64,000 nt of DNA, taken from positions 31,750,703 to 31,814,702 of the forward strand of contig CM036771.1 in NCBI GenBank assembly GCA_020796225.1, given 5' to 3'. Position 1 is the stretch's first letter, and every line of letters starts with the position of its first letter. A program made the position numbers and the translations under genes. The stretch is from Arion vulgaris. Lineage: Eukaryota > Mollusca > Gastropoda > Stylommatophora > Arionidae. Below the pieces are notes generated by a model, which saw only the letters and a program-made list of their open reading frames with translations, was not told where the DNA came from and made no database searches. Shown here one piece after another: positions 1 through 9,586 of the stretch.

Positions 1-190
1 TCGTTATTAAAGTTATAGATAAGTCAATGTAGTGATGAGAAGATGGAACACGTTTGTCGTCGTTATTCAAGTTATAGATAAGTCAATGTAGTGATGAGAA
101 GATGGAACATGTTTGTCGTCGTTATTAAAGTTATAGATAAGTCAATGTAGTGATGAGAAGATGGTACATGATGTCGTCGTTATTCAAGTA
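1..190. repeat. 59-bp tandem repeat, cut by window start
   Basis: Units starting TCGTTATTAAAGTTATAGAT begin at 1, 60, 119 and 177 (periods 59, 59, 58). The last copy breaks down after about 15 bases. Copies are nearly identical, so the expansion is recent; the array probably continues to the left of the window. Confidence 0.95.
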
Positions 191-660
191 ATAGAAAAAA
201 AAGGTTGACAAATTTGTAAACACGAGAACCTACAACACATGCATACAACCAGTGTGCAAACATTCAGATTGATGCTGCATTGGAGGATGGAGCATGTATA
301 GACTTCTCCAAGTAATTGGGCTTAGATCGGAACAACTAATTGAATCTCTCTCTCTATCACTCTCTCGCTCTGCCTTTAACCCGGATTGGGTGCATAGACC
401 CTCACCCAACTAATGCCAATTCTTCCTATCTCTAGCTATATCCTGCAGCTCCCTCCAGCTCTTGTTTATATTGTTGATCTCTGCCTTCAAATCTCGTCTC
501 CATGTATTTCTATGCCTCGCTTTCTATGTAACAAAATGGAGAATAAAGTAATGACACGAATGGGTAAGAAACATAAGGAAATGGGCATAGAACACTTTGG
601 AAGAATGTACCATCATTTCAGTTGGTGAGCCATTAGCCATTCTTACTTACATGTGGATAT
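191..660. other. No recognisable feature
   Basis: Only short open frames and a small CT-rich run near 345-370. Open frames at 413-628 and 597-932 show no family resemblance, and the second runs into the next array. Confidence 0.5.
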
Positions 661-895
661 ACAGCGTGTTGGCGAAGGATCAAACTGCGTGTTGGCGAAG
701 GATCAAACAGCGTGTTGGCGAAGGATCAAACTGCGTGTTGGCGAAGGATCAAACAGCGTGTTGGCGAAGGATCAAACTGCGTGTTGGCGAAGGATCAAAC
801 AGCGTGTTGGCGAAGGATCAAATAGCGTGTTGGCGAAGGATCAAACAGCGTGTTGGCGAAAGATCAAATAGGTGTTGGCAAAGATCTACAGCGTG
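661..895. repeat. 23-bp minisatellite, variant 1
   Basis: About ten copies of a 23-bp unit containing GCGTGTTGGCGAAGGATCAA. Copies alternate between AAACTGC and AAACAGC at one position. The array degrades near 870-960, where it meets a related 23-bp array. Confidence 0.95.
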
Positions 896-2008
896 TTGCA
901 ATGATTCAGAGGTTCAAACAGCGTTTCAATGATTCAGAGTGTTTGCTAAATTATCGTTTGCAATGACTCAGAGTGTTTGTCAATGACTACAGAGTGTTTG
1001 CCAATGATCTCACAGAGTGTTTGCCAATGACCTCACAGAGTGTTTGCCAAAGACCTCACAGAGTGTTTGTCAATGATCTCACAGAGTGTTTGCCAATGAT
1101 CTCACAGAGTGTTTGTCAATGATCTCACAGAGTGTTTGCCAATGATCTCACAGAGTGTTTGCCAATGATCTCACAGAGTGTTTGCAAAGACTCACAGAGT
1201 GTTTGTCAATGATCTCACAGAGTATTTGCTAAAGACCTCACAGAGTGTTTGCAATGACTCACAGAGGTTTGCCAAAGACCTCACAGAGTGTTTGCCAATG
1301 ATCTCACAGAGTGTTTGCCAATGATCTCACAGAGTGTTTGCCAATGATCTACAGAGTTTTTGCAATGATCTCACAGAGTGTTTGCCAATGATCTCACAGA
1401 GTGTTTGCAATGATCTCACAGAGTGTTTGCAATGATCTCACATCGTGTTTGCAATGACCTCACAGAGTGTTTGTCAATGATCTCACAAGTGTTTGCAAAG
1501 ACCACAGCTGTTTGACAATGACCTCACAGAGTGTTTGCCAATGACCTCACAGAGTGTTTGTCAATGACCTCACAGAGTGTTTGCAATGACTCACAGAGTG
1601 TTTGCAATGATCTCACAGAGTGTTTGCAATGACCCCACAGAGTGTTTGCAAGACTCACAGAGTGTTTGTCAATGATCTCACAGAGTGTTTGCAATGACTC
1701 ACAGAGTGTTTGTCAATGATCTCACAGAGTGTTTGTCAATGATCTCACAGAGTGTTTCAGCTACAGAGTGTTTGCCAATGATCTCACAGAGTGTTTGCAA
1801 GATCTCACAGAGGTGCAATGATCTCACAGAGTGTTTGCCAATGATCTCACAGAGTGTTTGCCAATGATCTCACAGTGTTTGCCAATGATCTCACAGAGTG
1901 TTTGCCAATGATCTCACAGAGTGTTTGCCAATGATCTCACAGAGTGTTTGTCAATGATCTCACAGAGTGTTTGTCAATGATCTCACAGAGTGTTTGCCAA
2001 TGATCTGA
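896..2008. repeat. 23-bp minisatellite, variant 2
   Basis: Nearly fifty copies of a 23-bp unit containing GATCTCACAGAGTGTTTGCC. Many copies carry one- to three-base deletions, and units alternate between GTCAATGA, GCCAATGA and GCAATGA. It matches variant 1 at about 17 of 23 positions in the same register. Confidence 0.95.
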
Positions 2009-2029
2009 CGGTGTATTTTGACCAAGAAT

Positions 2030-2400
2030 TATCTCTATCCCCGAACTGCTTGAACAGTGTCAGCAACAAAATAAGAATATCTTCATTCAAAAAGGAAGTT
2101 GGAGATGAATAGGACATGTGTCTACATTGAGGCTAACTTTGTCAGAAAAACTTCACATCGGAGATGGACATCGGAGGGTACAAGAAAACGTTGAAGATTC
2201 GAGTCCACATCAGGGAGAAGAAAACAACAGGAACTGAAAGAAATGAATTATATCTAAAACACAAGACAGAGATCGGTCAATGACAAAGAAAAATGATGTG
2301 CTTTTATTACTGCCTCCAGGGACAACAGCATGACAGGCTTGAGAGAGACCGTAGAGACGGCACCGGATCTGATTATAGCGTGTGATATTACGACACGCCA
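2030..2400 (+). mobile_element. LINE-H C-terminal remnant
   Basis: Frame-shifting translation gives ELLEQCQQQNK, then GSWR-stop-IGHV, RRWTSEGTRK and later ISKTQDRDRSMTKK. This is the RWRWIGHV...RRWTSEGTRKRGRP...WNTVQRL pattern found at the C-terminus of many animal endonuclease/reverse-transcriptase LINEs. Several frameshifts and stops show it is dead. The RT core is absent, as expected for 5' truncation. It lies directly to the right of the 23-bp array. Recognition rests on remembered family patterns, not on a search. Confidence 0.65.
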
Positions 2401-3004
2401 TGTTAATTTCACGTCAGTAAACGCTTGAAGCAGAATTGATAACTCAAGTATTATAACAACCTCTGCAACACACTTAACACAGCAATAAGAACTTGAGCTT
2501 TCTCCAACGTTTCATGGCATAAGTGGCTAGACAAGACAACATGACTTAATAAAGACGGGGATGGGCGAGATTATACGACTCTGGCACTAGAATCAGGGTA
2601 CACAGAACTATATAAATTACGTTACTGTATTCGATTTGTCGCCAGTCGAGACAGAAACACAATGGTCGGAATGCAATCACTCGCCGTGAGTTCTTGAAAT
2701 AAAATTCGATGAGGGAACTAAGAATTCCAAACCAGCTCATCACGGATGTGACAATAGTCTTCAAATAGTTTGGAAGTTGACATTTATGTCAATATTACAA
2801 GGTACTTGTCTAAAAACGTTTATTTACTCCGCACTCGGTTTCTGACAGGGCACTGACAACAATGACAAATAGACTATTACTAATAGTTGATCCCTAAGGT
2901 GTGCATCCGTATTAACTTCTACAGTACTGAAAGACACCTTTCACGCACACATGTTTTTAAAAAGAAATTATTCACACAGATAATATGATGTTATCTGTGT
3001 ATAA
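2401..3004. other. No recognisable feature
   Basis: Unique-looking AT-rich sequence with no long open frame and no repeat shared with the rest of the window that I could see. Open frames at 2210-2401 and 2546-2764 (minus) look random. Confidence 0.5.
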
Positions 3005-3670
3005 TTCTTTGGAATCATCATCAAGTAGCGTGTCCCTTCCGGAACTTGGCTCCCATGACAGCAGTATTAAAAACTATCTATTCTGTGCAAGTTGACTGGC
3101 GTCTGCAGATGTCATTCTCAGATCGTCAATGACATCTTGCGTCCATCGTTTTCTAAGTCTTCCTCTCATTCTTCTTCCAGCCACCATCCCTTCCAAGATG
3201 ATCTTCTCTATGCACTCACGTCGTTTGATGTGTCCGAAATATTTAATGTTCATTCTTTTGTGTTCTTTAATAGCCAACTCAGTGGAGCGTCTGGATTAGA
3301 CTGCAGGTGACCCGGGTTCAGTCCCTGGTAAGAGCAATGAGTTGTTTCCTGTGGGAAGCAAAAAGAAACATGGTAGCCTGAACAGTTTCGCGGAAAGTGT
3401 ACTAGCCATGTGGCCATTACATTCCAGATGTACGTGTCCCCCTGTGCTACACCGCCCTAAAAGCGGTATTACGGGCAGTAATTATATTTTTTTAAATAGC
3501 CAACTCTCTTTAATATCAAGCTGTTGCAGAACCGAAGCATTTGTTCTATTCTCAGTCCATGATATTCTAATTACTCTTCTGTAACATTTGCATTCAAAGG
3601 CATTAATGATCTTCTCTGCCGCTTTGTCAATGGTCCACGTCTCACAACCGTATGATGCCAAAGAAAAAAA
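3005..3670 (-). mobile_element. LINE-D C-terminal remnant, split by a SINE
   Basis: The minus strand encodes, from 3670 downwards, YGCETWTIDKAAEK (cytosines at 3640-3655 give the YGCE turn), then CKCYRRVIRISWTEN and, after the inserted SINE, MNIKYFGHIKRRECIEKIIL and RKRWTQDVIDDLRM. This order (YGCESW, FGHI, LEG, RGRxRKRW, W/Q DVxDD) is the usual tail of RTE/CR1-like LINE polyproteins after the RT domain. The 3' end is a CATCATCATC-type tail at 3015-3025. A second copy lies at 40432-40765. A SINE-G copy interrupts it at 3281-3494. Confidence 0.8.
3281..3494 (+). mobile_element. SINE-G insertion with 12-bp target duplication
   Basis: A 214-bp insertion in LINE-D, flanked by exact copies of AATAGCCAACTC at 3269-3280 and 3495-3506. 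The 5' part is tRNA-like, with a box B GGGTTCAGTCCC near 3315. The body contains CCTGAACAGTTTCGCGGAAA and GCCATTACATTC, shared with the copy at 8120-8545. It ends in a T-rich/A tail. Confidence 0.85.
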
Positions 3671-3838
3671 CGAATACAGAATATTAATTTACAAATGCCG
3701 CTTTTATTTCTGCACATTATGAATTGGTGAATAGTGGCTCTGCTATAATATAAGAAAGTTATAATATATTGAAAGCATCAAATTGTATTCTAGAGAACAG
3801 CGCTTAATAATGTGGCTTTGGTGTGCGTATATCCAGAG

Positions 3839-4440
3839 TTAACATGGTACCTTTCCCTGGGCCTGCAAGTAATTTCTCCATACAGGTGTTTCATGGGCGA
3901 CTCGCTCAACCTCTTCCATGAAATTTAGTCCGATATCTCCTGCCTCTCTCAGCAAAGTTCGTTTCAGGGTTTCCATAGGGCATCTTTTCTTTCTCTTACT
4001 GATTCAAGAATCATTTGTCTCCCACTTCAATGATTCCTTTGTTATTGGTTGATCATTTCTTCTCAAGGTGTGTCCAACATCATATATCTCCATCTTCTCT
4101 TTCTTGAATCATTTGCCTCCCACTTCAATGATTCCTTTGATATTCGTTGATCATTTCTCCTCAATGTGTGTCCAACAAATCTCCATCTTCTCTTTCTTAT
4201 AACAATTGTTACTAGTGGTTAACCAGACATTTCTCTGATTTCATCACTTCTGAATTCGTTCCATTTTATGTTCATTACTTTTCGCAGACATCTATTTTCA
4301 AATGCATTCAACTTGCTTTCTATATCTTTAGTCATTTTCCAACTCTCGCTGGCATATGTTAGGATGGATACATTTGAATTTAAAATTCGTAATTTGGTAT
4401 TAAAACTATATAACATGCCGTTCTATATTTTATTGAGACT
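3839..4440 (-). mobile_element. LINE-C C-terminal remnant
   Basis: Minus-strand translation gives KLRILNSNVSILTYASESWK, MTKDIESKLNAFENRCLRKV, MNIKWNEFRSDEIREMSG and, further 3', RRNDQ, WEAN, TLRRTLL and LQAQ pieces. This is the tail of a LINE polyprotein that I compare with the DUF6451 type. Related copies in the opposite orientation lie at 22440, 28560, 36190 and 50667. The segment encoding RRWRYVGHTLRRNDQ is tandemly duplicated here (see 4005-4205). Several frameshifts are present and there is no RT core. Confidence 0.8.
4005..4205. repeat. 98-bp two-copy duplication inside LINE-C
   Basis: The motif CTTCAATGATTCCTTTG recurs at 4025 and 4123 (period 98), with surrounding ATCATTTGTCTCCC/ATCATTTGCCTCCC and CATCTTCTCTTTCTT matching. 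Both copies are LINE-C coding sequence, so this is a duplication arising after or within the element. Confidence 0.85.
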
Positions 4441-4620
4441 TTTAAAAGCAGATGTTGCTTTAACGATTCGTATTATCATTTCTATTTAAACATTTCAAAT
4501 GAGTAAATCAATAAGTAAAAAGCAGTTTACAAAAGCAATGAAATAAGAAGGGTTATGTGTTCTAGTGTTCTAGTGTCCTTACTTTTGCTAAACTGAAATT
4601 TGTTATCATTTAAAAAAAAG

Positions 4621-4825
4621 ATTAAAGGATTGATCATCCTTCATCAAGCTTTCCTCAAATAGCTCACCGCCGGCCAAGGGTTTTACGCAAAGCACGAATA
4701 GCGCAGATCCGGTAGCTGCCCTAGGGATCTCCGGGAAAAATTCCCATACGAACCGAATATGACAGTATGGATAGGAAGCCACGACCTTCAGAACAGAAGG
4801 CACATTCTTAACCACTTTGCAATAG
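4621..4825 (-). mobile_element. SINE-A, diverged copy
   Basis: Reverse complement gives GTGGTTAAGAATGTGCCTTC, then GAAGGTCGTGGCTTCC, then GTTTTTCCCGGAGATCC-like and TTCGTGCTTTGCG, following the SINE-A order. It is more diverged than other copies. Confidence 0.7.
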
Positions 4826-4880
4826 ACAGAACAGAAAGCACATTCTTAACCACTTTGCAATAGACAGAACAGACAATTCT
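4801..4880. repeat. 38-bp duplication of the SINE-A head
   Basis: CACATTCTTAACCACTTTGC occurs at 4801 and 4839. The duplicated block is the tRNA-like start of the adjacent SINE-A copy (TTAACCACTT is its reversed box A region). Confidence 0.85.
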
Positions 4881-5285
4881 TAATATTGCAATAAACTAAT
4901 ATATATAACAGATTTTCATCTTGCTTCCGTGGCTTGGATTACTATTTTTCATTAATTTAGACCCAATATAAATTGTGTTATTCACGGATATGTTTTGTGG
5001 TGTAGTTAAGTGACCAATCAGAATTGCGATCGCTACCGACATGCCGCTTTCGCTATGTTTTAAATACGGCAGTCCGGGGTAGGTAGATACCATAAGCCTA
5101 GACAGGCAATCTGACTATGGTTGGAGGATTCCAGAAATGAAACTTTAACCGTCCAAGTCGGAAATGCATGCCCAAGTGGCACGGGAATTAAAAAACGCGC
5201 ATTTACACACTCCAACCGAAGCTATGCAACAAACGCTACTCCGGTACGGTGTCATTTATAAATATATGGAGACACCATGCAAGTC
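4881..5285. other. No recognisable feature
   Basis: AT-rich spacer. Small open frames at 4896-5093 (minus) and 5164-5409 (plus) have no recognisable motif, and the second runs antisense into LINE-B. Confidence 0.5.
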
Positions 5286-6580
<1,295 letters not shown>

Positions 6581-6822
6581 GGGGTCTCTGTGGCTAAGTG
6601 GTTAAGCCCTTTGCCTTGTGAGTCGAAGGTCGTGGGTTCACGATTCTGTTCACGAGTGCAGTTTTTCAAGAGACCCCTAGGATTGTTGCTGGAGCTATAG
6701 AGTTCGTGCTTTGTGCAATACTCTCGGCAGGTGGCGTGTCAGTTCTGCGGAGAGGGACCGAGCCGTATAGGGTAAAACCCGGTGCAATGAAGACAATCCT
6801 TCGGTTTCGTCTTTAAACACAG
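6581..6822 (+). mobile_element. SINE-A, near full length
   Basis: Starts GGTCTCTGTGGCTAAGTGG (box A-like), followed by GAAGGTCGTGGGTTCACGA (box B region). The body has GTTCACGAGTGCAG, CCCCTAGGATTGTTG, TTCGTGCTTTGTGCAATACT, CTCGGCAGGTGGCGTG and GGGTAAAACCCGGTGCAATG, ending AATCCTTCGG. It is a tRNA-derived SINE of about 240 bp; at least eleven copies or pieces occur in this window. Confidence 0.9.
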
Positions 6823-6904
6823 ACACACATACACATGGGCATATGACTGAGTGGTATTCAAATTATGGCGAGGAGGTACAGTGCTCGCCTCTCTCTATCC
6901 AAAA

Positions 6905-7050
6905 GTAACCAGCTAATTTCTTACGTAGAGATACGAAGAGATTTCTAGAACGAGCCCTTGTGTGTGATTCGTAAATTGTGTCTTTTGTCTCCTCTGTTAT
7001 CTCTGAGACCACCTTTTGCGTGACCGGCCTTGTGCGTTGTATCAAAGCAT
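6905..7050 (-). mobile_element. LINE-B 3' fragment
   Basis: Reverse translation gives QKVVSEITEETKDTIYESHT and RARSRNLF, the LINE-B end that normally reads RKRWTSEITE...RSRNLFLS. Only this terminal block is present. Confidence 0.8.
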
Positions 7051-7139
7051 TTAGTTAACAAAGAATACACAGAAGTGAAGAAACACAGACGTCATATAAG
7101 CCATACATAACATATGTTGTAGATTTATGTTCATGTTAT

Positions 7140-7200
7140 GTATGCCATATATGAAGTCTGTGTCATATATGAAGTCTGTGTCATATATGAAGTCTGTGTT
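7140..7200. repeat. 18-bp tandem repeat, 3 copies
   Basis: ATATATGAAGTCTGTGTC repeats at 7147, 7165 and 7183. Confidence 0.9.
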
Positions 7201-7499
7201 TCTTCGCTACTTTGTATTCTTTGCTTTTTGTTCGAATCGTCGCTTTATCTTGTTGTTGTGCTTTGTAAAATGATACTACTTTGTTTGTACATATTTCACC
7301 TTTGCTACATAGTTTTACCGCGGCCTTCCCTTAGATCGGTGATACAATAGCTTGATGTCGCTCTATTGGAAATATACACAGGGGGAGATCAAAATAAGCA
7401 GGTCATGGCGGTGGCTAAATAACTGGAGTGGTTACAGACGCAAACATTCACTCATGCATGCATGCTCGTGGACTCTATGAGCTTGATACAGAAGAGTAA

Positions 7500-7905
7500 G
7501 ACCCGTTGTGTACGAAGGCAGTGGATGCAATCAATACAAAATGCGACAATCCAGACACTTGCCTTCATCTTTGTCCCAGGTCATTTTGGGGCGTAGGGCA
7601 ACGAGAGTGGGTCTTCTATGGACAAAAGCGACATCATCACTAATCTAGAAGAAAACATACGCTCTGCAGATTTCAACGGCGAAGATAAGGAGTACTCTCT
7701 ATCTCGGTTTGTGTGCAAGTTATGTATACCGATATGTGCGGCAAGATGGGAAAACGTTGAGACCAATCCTAGTAGATACACCAATCAACACAGAACGGGA
7801 GTTATTAGCCTAAATACACTGAAATACGTACTTGTGAGGAGATCGGAGCAATTATGGACATGTCCAATGTGCGATGGTCCTCAACTGAACAATAAATAGG
7901 AGAAG
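7500..7905 (+). mobile_element. LINE-F RNase H domain and C-terminal tail
   Basis: One frame reads IQTLAFIFVPGHFGA-stop-GNE near 7540-7600, then MDKSDIITNLEENIRSADFN, NQHRTGVISLNTLKYVL and finally SEQLWTCPMC at about 7850-7875. FVPGHxGxxGNE is the signature around the last catalytic histidine/aspartate of the LINE RNase H domain, and CPxC is a zinc-ribbon-like tail. A TAG inside the GHxG...GNE motif shows it is dead. Paralogous pieces lie at 34640, 47915, 48488 and 63246. The RT part is missing. Confidence 0.75.
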
Positions 7906-8025
7906 GAGGTGAAAGTTATAGAACAATAAATAGGGGAATGAGGTGACAGTCATAGAACAATGAATAGGGGAAGGAAGTGACAGTCATAAAACAATAAATA
8001 GGGGAAAGAAGTGACAGTCATAGAA
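7898..8025. repeat. 34-bp tandem repeat, about 4 copies
   Basis: Units with AGGTGACAGTCATAGAACAA and an AATAAATAGGGGAA joint. The first copy overlaps the end of the LINE-F fragment (AACAATAAATAGGAG). Confidence 0.9.
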
Positions 8026-8119
8026 CACTATAAACTAAAGAGATACACGTCAAATAACGTATGTTTGTTTTTCTTAAATTGGGCTTGTACATCGCAGAAG
8101 GGGCTTGTACATCGCAGAA

Positions 8120-8545
8120 GGTGAGCGTGTGGTCGGATGGAATAGAGCGAGGCTGCCATGCGGAGATCAGTGTTCAATCCACGGTAAGACCAATGATCTA
8201 TTTTTTTCTGCCGGAGCATAAAAGAAAAATCCTAACCTGAACAGTTTCGCAGCGACTGCACTGCCATTATAATCCTCATGCTCTCGTCCTACACATCACA
8301 TAACCCGTACACTGATCACATACCGAGTAGTACAGACAATATGTCTCTCTTAAAAACCTTAACTGCACGGCCATTACATTCTTCATGCTCTCGTCTCACC
8401 TGTCCTACACATCACATAACCCTATCCGTACACTGATCACGTACCAAGTAGTACAGACAATATGCTTCTCTAAAAACCTTAATAACGTATTAGTTGTAGC
8501 ATAAGAACTCGATAGCGCAGTGTCAGAGATGTGAATTTGCACACC
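8120..8545 (+). mobile_element. SINE-G-like element with satellite progenitor unit
   Basis: The tRNA-like head GATCAGTGTTCAATCCACGG (8165-8185) is followed by CCTGAACAGTTTCGCAG, shared with the copy at 3281. The 3' part, GCCATTACATTC to CACTGATCACG and AGTAGTACAGACAATATG, is duplicated (about 8265-8370 and 8371-8485). The element then runs into a single copy of the unit GTATTAGTTGTAGCATAAGA (8488-8535), which forms the huge array starting at 9587. A 20-bp doublet (GGGCTTGTACATCGCAGAAG at 8080 and 8100) precedes it. Confidence 0.7.
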
Positions 8546-8571
8546 AACATATAGTGTTAATCCTTATTAAA

Positions 8572-8775
8572 AGAATAAGAATCAGACAATCAAGGTCCTT
8601 CGGGCATATAATGCGAAGAGAAGGTTTAGAACATTAGGTGACTACAGGTAAGACAGAGGGAGAAGATGTTGGATGGCCTAACATCATGGTTCGACACACG
8701 ATCGACATCAGAACTGATTACATGCACAAGCAAAAGAGTTGTGGAGAGACATGGTCGCTTACGCCGGCAGGCGAT
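8572..8775 (+). mobile_element. LINE-E 3' fragment
   Basis: Frames give RQSRSFGHIMRREGLEH and then DRGREDVGWPNIMV, matching the FFEHVM...GRGRQRENVGQFDF order of LINE-E at 16080. It ends in TPAGD-stop where the family has YASRHGT-stop. Confidence 0.65.
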
Positions 8776-9586
8776 TGATTGATATAATGTGCAAATACAT
8801 GTTTAAGAGAATACATGAGACTTTATTCCATTTTGTTATATTCTGTTAGTTCAATATTTATGGAATAAAAACCATAACATTTTTGCTTTATTTTTAACCA
8901 AAAAAAAACTTTAAAATTGTTTTTGAAACATCCTACCCACTGAATAATTTAACTTATTTTTACAGAAAATGTCAGAATTACGTGTTTTTAAAAAAAATTA
9001 AATTGCATTTTTCTCACAATTGTAGTTTTATTCATATAGAAAGTGTTAAACATTATAATCTTAGTAACCCTTCAAGATATCAATATGAACAATGGAACAC
9101 GCATAGATATGTCAATACTGTTGATAATATGCTTCAGAAATACCAGTTTTTATAAATATTTTTAAATACTATATTTTTAGTAACCAGGAGTTGTTATTTT
9201 TTGGTAAATATTTTGTATATCTTATTCGTTGCACTTTTATCTGTTTATACAAGTCCCAGAACAATTTAAAGTTGCCACTTGCCTAGAACTTTGGCTTATT
9301 TAAGCACATCAATTTTAACAAATGAATAATAACGTCTAGATTCTAATACATGGAAAACTTTATGGCAGTGTTTACATCAAACATGGCCGCCATTTCCATG
9401 GCAACCCGGTAAGTAATTAATAGAAAAGTAATATAATCTTTCATCTCAGACCACCCTGGTATTACTTGTTGAATATATCCAATTTGATTGAGGAAAAAAA
9501 AAAACAAGTTAGGAACTGTTGGTCCTGGGTCCACTGATGACGTACCGATTAGTATAGGCACTAAGCATCTCTAAAAACTTTGATAG
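8776..9586. other. AT-rich stretch without recognisable feature
   Basis: Very AT-rich, with poly-A/T runs. GGCCGCCATTTCCATGG at 9384 recalls the GGCGGCCATATTG near the right end of the TTAA element at 58 kb, but I saw no inverted termini. The right end (9538-9586) matches the flank of the progenitor unit at 8441-8487 (CTCTAAAAACTTTGATAGTG). Confidence 0.45.
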
